A stretch of DNA of 64,000 bases from positions 186,001 through 250,000 of the forward strand of contig NZ_JAMBLT010000002.1 of assembly GCF_023336895.1 (NCBI RefSeq). The letters are read 5' to 3'. A model generated the notes under the pieces. The model was not told where the DNA came from. It was given only the letters and a program-made list of their open reading frames with translations, and ran no database searches. This document shows, piece after piece, positions 56,454-64,000 of the stretch; positions within the stretch are counted from its first letter, which is position 1, and each line of letters opens with the position of its first letter. The position numbers and the translations under genes are program-made. This DNA comes from Parasutterella secunda. GTDB taxonomy: Bacteria; Pseudomonadota; Gammaproteobacteria; Burkholderiales; Burkholderiaceae_F.

Positions 56454-59319
56454 CTTTTTATATACCCTTTTCATCGCTCCGCTTGAATATTGGATGCACA
56501 AGGCCCTGCTTTGGGGATTCGATATCACCCAACAGTGGGGATGGGCCATCATCGTGATGAGTCTTATCGTCAACTTTGTGATTCTGCCCATCTACATGAA
56601 GGCTGAAGCCTGGCAGGAAGAAGAAAGAGCTCTTCGCAAAAGCTTTGAAGCTAAGGAGCAAATGATTAAGCGCGCCTATAAGGGTCAAGAGCGCTTTGCC
56701 ATGATCACGACGATGCATCGACAGGCCGGTTACTCACCGCTATTGACCCTGCGATCAAGCATCGGTTTTTTCCTGCAGATTCCGTTTTTCTTTGCGGCTT
56801 ACCATTTCCTAAGCCACTTTGAACCGTTACAAGGCATTTCGTTTTTAGGATTGACCGATCTTTCAAAGCCTGACGAACTTTTCAAAATCGGAGACTTTGC
56901 GATCAACTTCATGCCGATACTGATGACGGTCATCAATATCGCCAGTGCCCTGATTTACACCAAAAATCTCTCCAAGCGTGACAAGTACCAACTCTACGGC
57001 ATGGCCGCGCTCTTTTTGGTGCTTTTATATAACGCCGCCTCAGGCCTGGTGCTTTACTGGACCTTCAACAATATCTTCTCGCTTGGCAAGAATATTGTTT
57101 ATGACCTGGTGCGCCACTTTGCCAACAAACTTCGTGGGTTGGGTCTTCTTATTAAAAGCACTTGGCTTAAGATTTTTGCCTTCACCGATAGCGGCACAAC
57201 CTTTCAAAGCAGCCCCTCTATCGTAAACGGTTATCTTGTCTACCTCTGGGGCTTGGCTGTCGCTCTGGCCGTTTTAAGCAGTAATCAGATCACTTGGTTT
57301 AGCGATGGTCTCAAGCTTTCTTTAAGTGCCTATTCTGACTACGCTTTTCTTTTGCTCGCAGCATGCGCCGTTATCGAATGCGTCAGACTGCGCATGTGGA
57401 AGCACCCCATTGCCCTGATTCTCATTGCATTGCTTTTGTACTATGAACTCAACACTTGGTACAAATGGAGCTGTCTCGGCTTAAATCGACGCTACTTTGC
57501 TCTGAGCGCCTCTTTTGCGTTCCTGATCATTTCGCTCACGCTTACTAATTTCAAGTTTGGCTTAAAGAATCTGCTCTATCCGAGTGAGTCCAAGCCCGCT
57601 GCGCTCTTAACACCGGGTGCTATCTGGCTTGTTATTCTTTTAGCGTTTTATCTGCCGATTCAAGCTTTCAGCACGGCTCCGGAAGGCTTCTCGCGTATTG
57701 AAGAAGTGCTCGCCATGCTTTTAGCCTGTGTGTGCGTCGCAGGCGTCATTTTCTGGTGCCTGACTAAGCTTTTTGAATTGACCCGTTACGCGGATTTCGC
57801 TGGCTACACCTTTGCGTTCATTTCGCTTTTAATGACCGTCTATGCGTTCCTGCTGCCTTTGAACGTCGGAACGATCAATGCGTTTATCATCGCCAACCCA
57901 GAGCCCCTTTTCCGCAATGTCAACGTTGTGGTTGATGTCGTGGTGATCACTTTATTTTCCATTGTTTTCGTTTGGCTTATCCGCAGCAATAAAGTCGTCT
58001 GGATTAAAAATATTTTGATACTGTGCATTGCGGGCAGTCTCTTTAATTCTGTCTTTATTCTCTGGTCCACACAGGAAGCCTGGTCTCGAGACGCCGAAAA
58101 CACACAAACAGTCGATTTACCGGACTATAATGATCGACTGTTCGGTTTTAGCAAAGAAGGGCAAAATGTGGTTGTCGTGATGCTTGATGCTTTCGCGGGA
58201 CGTCACTTAGATCGCATCATGCAAGAAACACCAGCATTAAAAAACCGATACAAAGGCTTTACTTGGTATCGCGAAGCGTTGGCAACCGGTCCTTCCACTA
58301 TTTCGAGCCTTCCGTCCATTATTTGTGAAGAAGCTTGTACCCCTTGGGAATTAAATAAGGACGAAAACCTGACACTGGCTGAAAAAGTCAATCGTGGCTT
58401 TGCCAATACACTTAATCGTTTCGGACCGTCTTTTGATGTCTCGCTTTACGAAAGAAACTGGACGGAAAGAAACCGCTTGGCCAAATACACAAGCCATCAG
58501 CCATTATTAATCCGCAACATCGGCGACAGCTACATTCGCCGTTATGCGGCCGAAAACAATCTCAAAATTGACCGCGGCAACAGCGACAGTTTCTTGATTG
58601 CTGTGAGTTTCTTTAATGCCGTTCCTTGGGGACTTAAAAACATGATCTACAAGGACGGCCGTTGGATTGAACGTCTGATGGGTGAAAGTACTGCCGCTTT
58701 GGTTTACAACACCTACCGTGATCTGGCGTTATTCAAGCTCCTGCCCTCGGTATCCAACATCCGTGCGCAAAAAAATACGTTCAAGTTCATCGATTCGGAA
58801 TTAAGTCACTACCCGTGGTTTTCTGAACCGGGTAGCTGCAAACTCTTGCCTTACGAAACCCCCGGAACGCGTCCGGATGGAATTCCGATTGGGCAAATGG
58901 CGGCAGAAACTTGTTCCCTCCAAGCCTTGGGTGATTGGTTTGATTGGATGAGAAAAGAAAAAATCTTTGATAACACCACAATTGTGGTGGTATCGGACCA
59001 TAGCTCTGGCTTCGTGCCGGAGTTATCCGCCGTTAACCGAAAGGGCTCTGTGGGCCGTCCAAGCTCGCTCTTACTGATTAAACCGCAAAAAGCAAACGCC
59101 AATGCTCCGCTGCAAATTAGTGATGATTACGTCGGGATTGTGGATACGATGAAATTTATCTTTGCATCGCTCAATAACCAAAACATTCGCGTCAACAAAG
59201 CGACTCGTTATACGTTTGTCCCTGATGGGCTGACCGCCAATCAGTACCGCGAGGAGAAGTTCTGGAAAGTTGAAGGCTCAATGTTTGATGAGCGCTCTTG
59301 GAAGGATATTTCCCATTGA
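56446..59319 (+). CDS. YidC/Oxa1-domain fused to a sulfatase/LtaS-like domain
   Basis: 957 residues. Residues about 1-225 form an insertase domain: WGWAIIVMSLIVNFVILPIY, a charged cytoplasmic hairpin, FFLQIPFFFAAYHFL, INFMPILMTVINIASALI and AASGLVLYWTFNNIFSLGKN, in the order seen in YidC. About 260-540 is a further block of some 9-10 helices. The last 390 residues are an alkaline-phosphatase-fold domain with VVVVMLDAFAG (metal Asp), GPSTISSLPSI (nucleophile Thr/Ser position) and TTIVVVSDHSSGF (Asp-His), as in LtaS, OpgB or EptA transferases. ATG 56446 overlaps the previous stop by 8 bases. A separate housekeeping yidC is expected elsewhere; it is not in this window. Confidence 0.88.
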   Translation: MIDFLYTLFIAPLEYWMHKALLWGFDITQQWGWAIIVMSLIVNFVILPIYMKAEAWQEEERALRKSFEAKEQMIKRAYKGQERFAMITTMHRQAGYSPLLTLRSSIGFFLQIPFFFAAYHFLSHFEPLQGISFLGLTDLSKPDELFKIGDFAINFMPILMTVINIASALIYTKNLSKRDKYQLYGMAALFLVLLYNAASGLVLYWTFNNIFSLGKNIVYDLVRHFANKLRGLGLLIKSTWLKIFAFTDSGTTFQSSPSIVNGYLVYLWGLAVALAVLSSNQITWFSDGLKLSLSAYSDYAFLLLAACAVIECVRLRMWKHPIALILIALLLYYELNTWYKWSCLGLNRRYFALSASFAFLIISLTLTNFKFGLKNLLYPSESKPAALLTPGAIWLVILLAFYLPIQAFSTAPEGFSRIEEVLAMLLACVCVAGVIFWCLTKLFELTRYADFAGYTFAFISLLMTVYAFLLPLNVGTINAFIIANPEPLFRNVNVVVDVVVITLFSIVFVWLIRSNKVVWIKNILILCIAGSLFNSVFILWSTQEAWSRDAENTQTVDLPDYNDRLFGFSKEGQNVVVVMLDAFAGRHLDRIMQETPALKNRYKGFTWYREALATGPSTISSLPSIICEEACTPWELNKDENLTLAEKVNRGFANTLNRFGPSFDVSLYERNWTERNRLAKYTSHQPLLIRNIGDSYIRRYAAENNLKIDRGNSDSFLIAVSFFNAVPWGLKNMIYKDGRWIERLMGESTAALVYNTYRDLALFKLLPSVSNIRAQKNTFKFIDSELSHYPWFSEPGSCKLLPYETPGTRPDGIPIGQMAAETCSLQALGDWFDWMRKEKIFDNTTIVVVSDHSSGFVPELSAVNRKGSVGRPSSLLLIKPQKANANAPLQISDDYVGIVDTMKFIFASLNNQNIRVNKATRYTFVPDGLTANQYREEKFWKVEGSMFDERSWKDISH

Positions 59320-59327
59320 CAAGTAAT

Positions 59328-59369
59328 GCCGCCGACAAACAAAATTCAAAGCATTGTCGGCGGCTTTTT
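59328..59369 (+). terminator. Intrinsic terminator of the 51-59 kb operon
   Basis: GCCGCCGACAA (59328-59338) pairs perfectly over 11 bp with TTGTCGGCGGC (59354-59364), loop of 15, followed by five T. Only 8 bases after the last stop codon. Confidence 0.95.
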
Positions 59370-59537
59370 GATTAACGGTTTAATACTGAAAACAAAAGAG
59401 ATAACGTACTTTGACAAAACCGACGATTTTTTAATCTTTCAGGCATCCAATGGGGACAACCAATACACCATCTACATGATCTAATACATGATTTAATACA
59501 TATTGGAATAACATTATTGCAATTCATTCAGAATCAA

Positions 59538-59629
59538 CGAACTATTTGACGATTTTTCATCGAACTATTTGGCAATTTTTTAACACACTACTTGGCGCTT
59601 TTTTAGCGAACCATTTGGTTATAGTTTTG
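59538..59629. repeat. Orphan array of four 23-bp tandem repeats
   Basis: Units start at 59538, 59561, 59584 and 59607, exactly 23 bp apart. The first half of the unit is CGAACTATTTGGC (variants CGAACTATTTGAC, CACACTACTTGGC, CGAACCATTTGGT) and the second half a T-run. The array lies in the gap between two terminators (59370-59702) with no gene. It has the look of the arrays in front of the two ATPase genes, but no ATPase or obvious remnant lies here. Confidence 0.75.
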
Positions 59630-59702
59630 AAGCTTTGTTAATTTCTGAAAAAAACAAGTCTGTCGACCGAGAAGCCTCTGAAATAGAATTTTCCTAAGAG
59701 AA

Positions 59703-59724
59703 GGCCCGTACACTCGCACGGGCC
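59703..59724 (-). terminator. Hairpin after the RND pump gene
   Basis: GGCCCGT (59703-59709) and ACGGGCC (59718-59724) form a 7-bp GC-rich stem with an 8-base loop, 13 bases after the pump stop on the minus strand. The tail is only TTCTCTT, so termination may be partial. Confidence 0.6.
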
Positions 59725-59736
59725 TCTTTACTCTCT

Positions 59737-62700
59737 TTATTTACCGTCGCTTGGTTCTTCCGGCTTTTCCGGATGACTCAAGAAAGGTGAAGCACGTTCA
59801 TCCTCATCGTCATCATCTCGCCGTACCGGATTCTTAGAGACGAACCAAGTAAAGTAGACCGGCACAAAGATAATGGCGATAAATGTGGCAACCAACATTC
59901 CGCCTAACACACCGGTACCCATGGATTGGCGAGCAGCCGCACCGGGACCGGTAGCCAAAGCCAGAGGCACCACACCAAGAATGAAAGCAAAAGAGGTCAT
60001 CAAAATCGGACGCAACCGTAAAGAGGCTGCCTCAAGAGCCGCATCAAAGACACTCTTACCCTGCTCTAACTTCTGGGCGGCAAATTCCACAATCAAAATG
60101 GCATTCTTGGCCGATAGGCCCACTAATACCAATAAACCGATTTGGAAGTAAATATCGTTCGAGAGTCCCCGGCAATAAGTTGCGAGCAACGCCCCCAACG
60201 CGGCAAATGGCACCGCGAGCACAACGGCGATCGGCAACGACCAACGCTCATACTGAGCAGCCAAAATGAGAAACACCACAATAATGCCGAAAATGAAAGC
60301 TGTGGAAGCTGAAGCTCCTAAACGCTTTTCCTGGAAGGCTTGACCGGTCCAACCGATAGCGTAACCTTCCGGGAGCATTTCATCTCCGATGCGTTCCACT
60401 TCCGCGATGGCTTCACCGGAACTCACCCCGTGAACCGCCTCACCCATAAAGCGCGCAGCAAGATAGCCATTCATGCGCGACATGGTCTCAGCACCTGATG
60501 TTCTCTCCCAAGACACCAATGTAGACATCGGAATCATTTCACCGACGTTGTTTCTTACCCATGAGCGCCCCAAATCCTCAGGCTTCATACGGTAGTCGGT
60601 GTCCGCTTGCATAATTACGCGATTAATTTTGCCGTTACGCGTGAAGTCATTGATATAGGTACTGCCCATAAAGGCTGAGAGCGTATCGTAGATGTCTGAA
60701 ATAGATACGCCCATGGCCAAGGCCTTTGCTTCGTCAACATTGACCAATAACATGGGCGATTCGGCCATGGCCGTGTGACGAACACCGGTTAAAAGGGGCG
60801 AACGGCTCAACTCATCAATAAAGTTATCGGCCACTTGCTGCAACTGAACCGGATCATCGCTTTCTCGAGATTGCAAAAATCCTGAGAAACCGCCCGAAGA
60901 CCCCAGACCTCTGATTGGCGCCGGGGTTGAAGCCGTGGCTCTGCCCTCGGTAATGTCTTCGGCCATCTTCGTGAGAATTTGAACAACGTCATTGGCCGTA
61001 TTCTTACGCTCATCCCAAAGCTTAAGCTTCAGCACAAAAGTGGCGGCGTTTTGTCGTGTGTCATTGGCAACCGTATCAAAGCCCGTCAGGGTCAAAACGG
61101 ATTCCACCCCCTCGATTTGACCCATTTTCTTTTGCAGTTCATCGGAAACTCGCTCGGTACGGGTTTGTGAAGCACCTTCCGGTAACGAAAGACTCAAACG
61201 AACAACCCCTTGGTCTTCTCTGGGCACAAAAGAGGTCGGTGTAATCTGAACCATCTGCCAGCAGGCCGCCATGACCGCTAAAAGCAACACGCCGCTTGCC
61301 ACTCGATGATGAAGAGCCAAACCCACCAGGCGTTGGAATAACTTCGTAAAGCGTCCCAAGCCCAAATTAAAGCGTTGGAAGAATTTCGCCGGATCTTTGG
61401 TTCGGGGTTTAAGCAAAATGGCACAAAGCGCAGGTGTGAGCGTCAAGGCCACAAAGCCTGAAAGGGCGACGGAAATCGTGATCGTCACAGCAAACTGACG
61501 ATAAAGTTCACCGGCCATGCCGCCCAAAAACGCAACCGGCACAAACACTGCCGAGAGCACTAACACAATAGCCACCAGGGCAGCGGCCACTTCCTTCATA
61601 GCCCGTTTGGCAGCCACCCGCGCTGAGACCCCCTCAGAGACCATGATGCGCTCGACGTTTTCTAGCACCACAATGGCATCGTCGACCACAATACCAATGG
61701 CTAGCGTCATGGCAAAAAGCGTAAGCGTATTGAGTGAAAAATCAAACGCCCACAATCCCACCATCGTCCCAATCAAAGAGACAGGGACCGCGATCATCGG
61801 AATGAGGGTTGCGCGCCAGCTTTGCAAGAAAAGGTAAACGACAAGGAGCACCAAAAGACCGGCTTCAACCAATGTCTTTGCCACCTCGTGCAATGAGGCA
61901 GACACAAAGATCGTCGTATCGTCCGTGATGGTGTGGGTAATGCGGCCTTTTGGATAGTGCTGAGCCAGTTCTGCCACGCGCTCTTTCACAAGCTCAGCCG
62001 TACTCATGGCGTTGGCACCCGTTTGCAGGTACACAGCCACGGTAATAGCCGGCGCACTGTTTAAAAGGTTGTAGGAATCGTAGCTGCGTTTACCGACTTC
62101 AACCCGAGCGATATCCTTTAAGCGAATAATGCCATCGGGACCATCGGAGCGAATCGTAATGTTTCCGAATTCCTCTTCAGTTAAAAGCTGACCTTCGGTG
62201 GTCACCGTGTAAAAAAGCTGCTGATCGGGAGCCGTCGGCGCTGCGCCCACGCGGCCGGCCGCATACTGTTGGTTTTGAATATCAACGGCATTTTCAACGT
62301 CGCCCACCGTCACACCCAACAGAGCCATTTTGTCGGGATTGAGCCAAATACGCATGGCCCCTTGAACGTTACCGAAGATACTTACGTCGCCCACGCCCGG
62401 AATACGCTTTAAGTCATCGACAATGTTAAGCGTCGCATAGTCAGCCATTTGCGTTGGATTCATCGACCCATCGGGCGATGTTAACGCCATCATCAAAAGG
62501 GTTTCTTCGGAGCGCTTTCTCACCGTCACGCCGTTTTGACGAACCGTCTCGGGTAGCCGTCTTTCGGCTGTACGCACACGGTTATTGATTTCAAGCATGG
62601 CGTCATTCGGATCAATGCCGACTTCAAACGTACAGGAAATGCGCACATCACCGTTAGAGCGCAAAGAAGTGGTGTAATACTGCAGTCCCTCAATACCCGA

Positions 62701-62910
62701 GAGCTGATCTTCAATTGGAGCGGCAATGGTACGAGCAAGCGTCTGAGCGTCTGCCCCTTCGTAGCTTGTTGAAATGGATACACTTGGAGGAGAAATGTCC
62801 GGATATTGAGACAGAGGCAAAATGCGCGCGCAAACCAAGCCTGCGAGCACAATCAATATGGACATCACGGATGCAAAAATCGGACGGCGGATACAAAATT
62901 GCGACAGCAT
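59737..62910 (-). CDS. RND multidrug efflux permease (AcrB/MexB type)
   Basis: 1057 residues, the inner-membrane trimer of a tripartite pump of the HAE1 group. The start MLSQFCIRRPIFASVMSIL, the paired proton-relay Asp in AIGIVVDDAIVVLENVER (TM4, near 410) and FVPVYFTWF near the end are typical. An acidic patch (RRDDDDEDERASP) closes the C-terminus. Its start lies 12 bases after the adaptor gene. Uses the proton gradient to expel drugs, dyes and perhaps bile salts; the substrate range cannot be read. Confidence 0.96.
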   Translation of the reverse strand: MLSQFCIRRPIFASVMSILIVLAGLVCARILPLSQYPDISPPSVSISTSYEGADAQTLARTIAAPIEDQLSGIEGLQYYTTSLRSNGDVRISCTFEVGIDPNDAMLEINNRVRTAERRLPETVRQNGVTVRKRSEETLLMMALTSPDGSMNPTQMADYATLNIVDDLKRIPGVGDVSIFGNVQGAMRIWLNPDKMALLGVTVGDVENAVDIQNQQYAAGRVGAAPTAPDQQLFYTVTTEGQLLTEEEFGNITIRSDGPDGIIRLKDIARVEVGKRSYDSYNLLNSAPAITVAVYLQTGANAMSTAELVKERVAELAQHYPKGRITHTITDDTTIFVSASLHEVAKTLVEAGLLVLLVVYLFLQSWRATLIPMIAVPVSLIGTMVGLWAFDFSLNTLTLFAMTLAIGIVVDDAIVVLENVERIMVSEGVSARVAAKRAMKEVAAALVAIVLVLSAVFVPVAFLGGMAGELYRQFAVTITISVALSGFVALTLTPALCAILLKPRTKDPAKFFQRFNLGLGRFTKLFQRLVGLALHHRVASGVLLLAVMAACWQMVQITPTSFVPREDQGVVRLSLSLPEGASQTRTERVSDELQKKMGQIEGVESVLTLTGFDTVANDTRQNAATFVLKLKLWDERKNTANDVVQILTKMAEDITEGRATASTPAPIRGLGSSGGFSGFLQSRESDDPVQLQQVADNFIDELSRSPLLTGVRHTAMAESPMLLVNVDEAKALAMGVSISDIYDTLSAFMGSTYINDFTRNGKINRVIMQADTDYRMKPEDLGRSWVRNNVGEMIPMSTLVSWERTSGAETMSRMNGYLAARFMGEAVHGVSSGEAIAEVERIGDEMLPEGYAIGWTGQAFQEKRLGASASTAFIFGIIVVFLILAAQYERWSLPIAVVLAVPFAALGALLATYCRGLSNDIYFQIGLLVLVGLSAKNAILIVEFAAQKLEQGKSVFDAALEAASLRLRPILMTSFAFILGVVPLALATGPGAAARQSMGTGVLGGMLVATFIAIIFVPVYFTWFVSKNPVRRDDDDEDERASPFLSHPEKPEEPSDGK

Positions 62911-62922
62911 CTTGTCCTCCGG

Positions 62923-64000
62923 CTACTGCTTGGTGTCCCCGGTGGCGGCGTTCTGAGGCTCGGAAACGTTTTTCTCCTTCACTTTGATTCCTTCTCTAAG
63001 CCGCAGAATCTGATTGGTAATCACTTTATCGCCCGGCTTTAAGCCACCAGTGACAATCCAGTCTTTGCCTTCCCAGTTTCCAAGTAAAACACCCCGCTCG
63101 CGCGCCACGCCTTCTTCCATCACGTAGACCGAATAAGTGCCGTCGGATTTCTGACGCACAATACCCTGCGGCACAAGATAGGCATTTTGATACTCACCCA
63201 TCATAAGCCGAACTTGAACATACTGGCCGGGAAGGAATTTATCCGTGGGAGGCAAAACCGCACGCAGTCTCAGCGTGCCGCGATTTGCATCGACTTGTTG
63301 ACTGATGAAATCCAACTTAGCCGGTAAAAATTCTTTGGAGTCGGGCAAAAAGACTCGAACCAGATTATCTTTGGTCAGTGTTGCTCCGGCAAGCGACTTA
63401 TCACCGATTGCAAACGAAACGCGTAGCGTATCGGGTTGTGTGATAGACGTTAAAAGTGTTGTACCGGCTGAAATCAATGAACCGATATTGACTTCACTTT
63501 TACCGGCAATGCCGTCAACCGGCGCGGGAACCATTGCATGGGAAAGATCAATTTCCGCATTCTGCTCCTGAGCCTGGGCTAAGGCTAAGGCGCTTTTAGC
63601 CACCGCGAGTGCACTTTGCGCATCGTCATACTCCTGACGGCTCACGGCGTTGACTTTGATGAGTTCTGAAGCTCGTTTGGCATCTCGACGAGCTTTAATC
63701 AATTGCGTTTTTGCTTGTTGTGTTTGAGCTCGAGCCTGTCTTAATTGGGCCTCATAGGGATCTTTTTCAATTTCAAAAAGCGTTTGCCCGGCCTTGACTC
63801 GTTCGCCTTCTCTGAAATTGAGCTTACGCAAGACTCCGGAAACCTGAGCACGCACCTCAACTTCTTCTGCACCTTCCGTTTGCCCGAAAGTATCCACCCA
63901 ACGAAACGCCGTCGTGGGCGTTGCCGTCATGGTCGCCACTTCAATGGGGGCACGCTCAACCGATGCTTTTTTATCACCGCATCCGGCAAGCACCGCGGCC
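62923..64000 (-). CDS. RND efflux adaptor (membrane fusion protein), 5' end outside window
   Basis: The frame continues past the window edge; the visible start AAVLAGCGDKK shows a lipobox with the acylated Cys, so the signal peptide is just outside. The order is typical of AcrA: beta-barrel and lipoyl halves (VEVRAQVSGVLRKLNFREGE and VPAPVDGIAGKSEVNIGSLI) around a coiled coil (QLRQARAQTQQAKTQLIKARRD...), then the barrel and membrane-proximal domain. It bridges the AcrB-like permease to an outer-membrane channel, whose gene is not in the window. Confidence 0.95.
   Translation of the reverse strand, partial: AAVLAGCGDKKASVERAPIEVATMTATPTTAFRWVDTFGQTEGAEEVEVRAQVSGVLRKLNFREGERVKAGQTLFEIEKDPYEAQLRQARAQTQQAKTQLIKARRDAKRASELIKVNAVSRQEYDDAQSALAVAKSALALAQAQEQNAEIDLSHAMVPAPVDGIAGKSEVNIGSLISAGTTLLTSITQPDTLRVSFAIGDKSLAGATLTKDNLVRVFLPDSKEFLPAKLDFISQQVDANRGTLRLRAVLPPTDKFLPGQYVQVRLMMGEYQNAYLVPQGIVRQKSDGTYSVYVMEEGVARERGVLLGNWEGKDWIVTGGLKPGDKVITNQILRLREGIKVKEKNVSEPQNAATGDTKQ

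Noticed and set aside
59484-59517. Short minus-strand frame beside the orphan repeats as a lost gene product
   Set aside because: Under 30 codons with no ribosome-binding site and no similarity I can name.
59538-59629. Possible CRISPR array
   Set aside because: Units touch one another with no spacers, are degenerate and only 23 bp long; no cas gene is in the window.
1-64000. tRNA or rRNA genes
   Set aside because: I saw no T-loop/acceptor pattern or rRNA-like segment in any gap, although a covariance search was not possible.

Overview
The window looks like chromosome from a low-GC member of the Burkholderiales, most likely a gut Sutterellaceae such as Parasutterella or Sutterella. This rests on gene order (fimV-truA-...-accD-folC-dedD-cvpA-purF, which is typical of beta-proteobacteria) and on protein character; no database search was possible. 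Core genes are moderately GC-rich. The blocks at about 23.5-30.8 kb and 34.3-44.9 kb are clearly AT-rich, as expected for exchangeable surface-polysaccharide genes.

Layout. 0-7.9 kb is an accessory patch: the end of an M20 peptidase, an unrecognised gene that seems frameshifted, debris of an ATPase gene, a UMF1-type MFS transporter, a histone-deacetylase-like hydrolase, two AAA/DUF4143 ATPases each preceded by its own AT-rich tandem repeats, and an orphan initiating sugar-phosphate transferase. 7.9-16.3 kb is the purF-cvpA-dedD-folC-accD / truA-fimV housekeeping block (all minus strand). The trpFBA genes normally found between truA and accD are missing, and ATPase debris and repeats occupy the gap. 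16.4-22.4 kb carries murJ, rpsT, pssA, psd and small enzymes.

22.5-30.8 kb holds an LPS core operon (heptosyltransferase, O-antigen ligase, GT2, waaG, waaP, a YrbL-like kinase-fold protein, an unusual GT-like protein) and two further tandem YrbL-like genes. dnaE (30.8-34.3 kb) separates this from a second surface block: a GT-D enzyme, a second copy of the unusual GT-like protein, the dTDP-rhamnose genes rfbC-B-D-A, and, on the opposite strand, three O-acetylation genes (OafA-like, AlgX/J-like, AlgI-like).

45-50.4 kb has prlC, xth, an LPS-kinase-like gene, nadX and a glycerophosphodiesterase-like gene. 51.1-59.3 kb is the most interesting part: six tightly coupled plus-strand genes encoding a TagD-like cytidylyltransferase, a complete ABC importer of the 2-aminoethylphosphonate type, a CDP-glycerol glycerophosphotransferase-like enzyme, and a giant fusion of a YidC/Oxa1 domain to a sulfatase/LtaS-like domain. 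By logic it resembles a lic-type scavenge-activate-attach cassette for decorating a surface glycan. A GC-rich, hairpin-rich segment without a convincing gene lies just before it. The window ends with an RND efflux pump (minus strand), separated from the cassette by a terminator and an orphan array of four 23-bp repeats.
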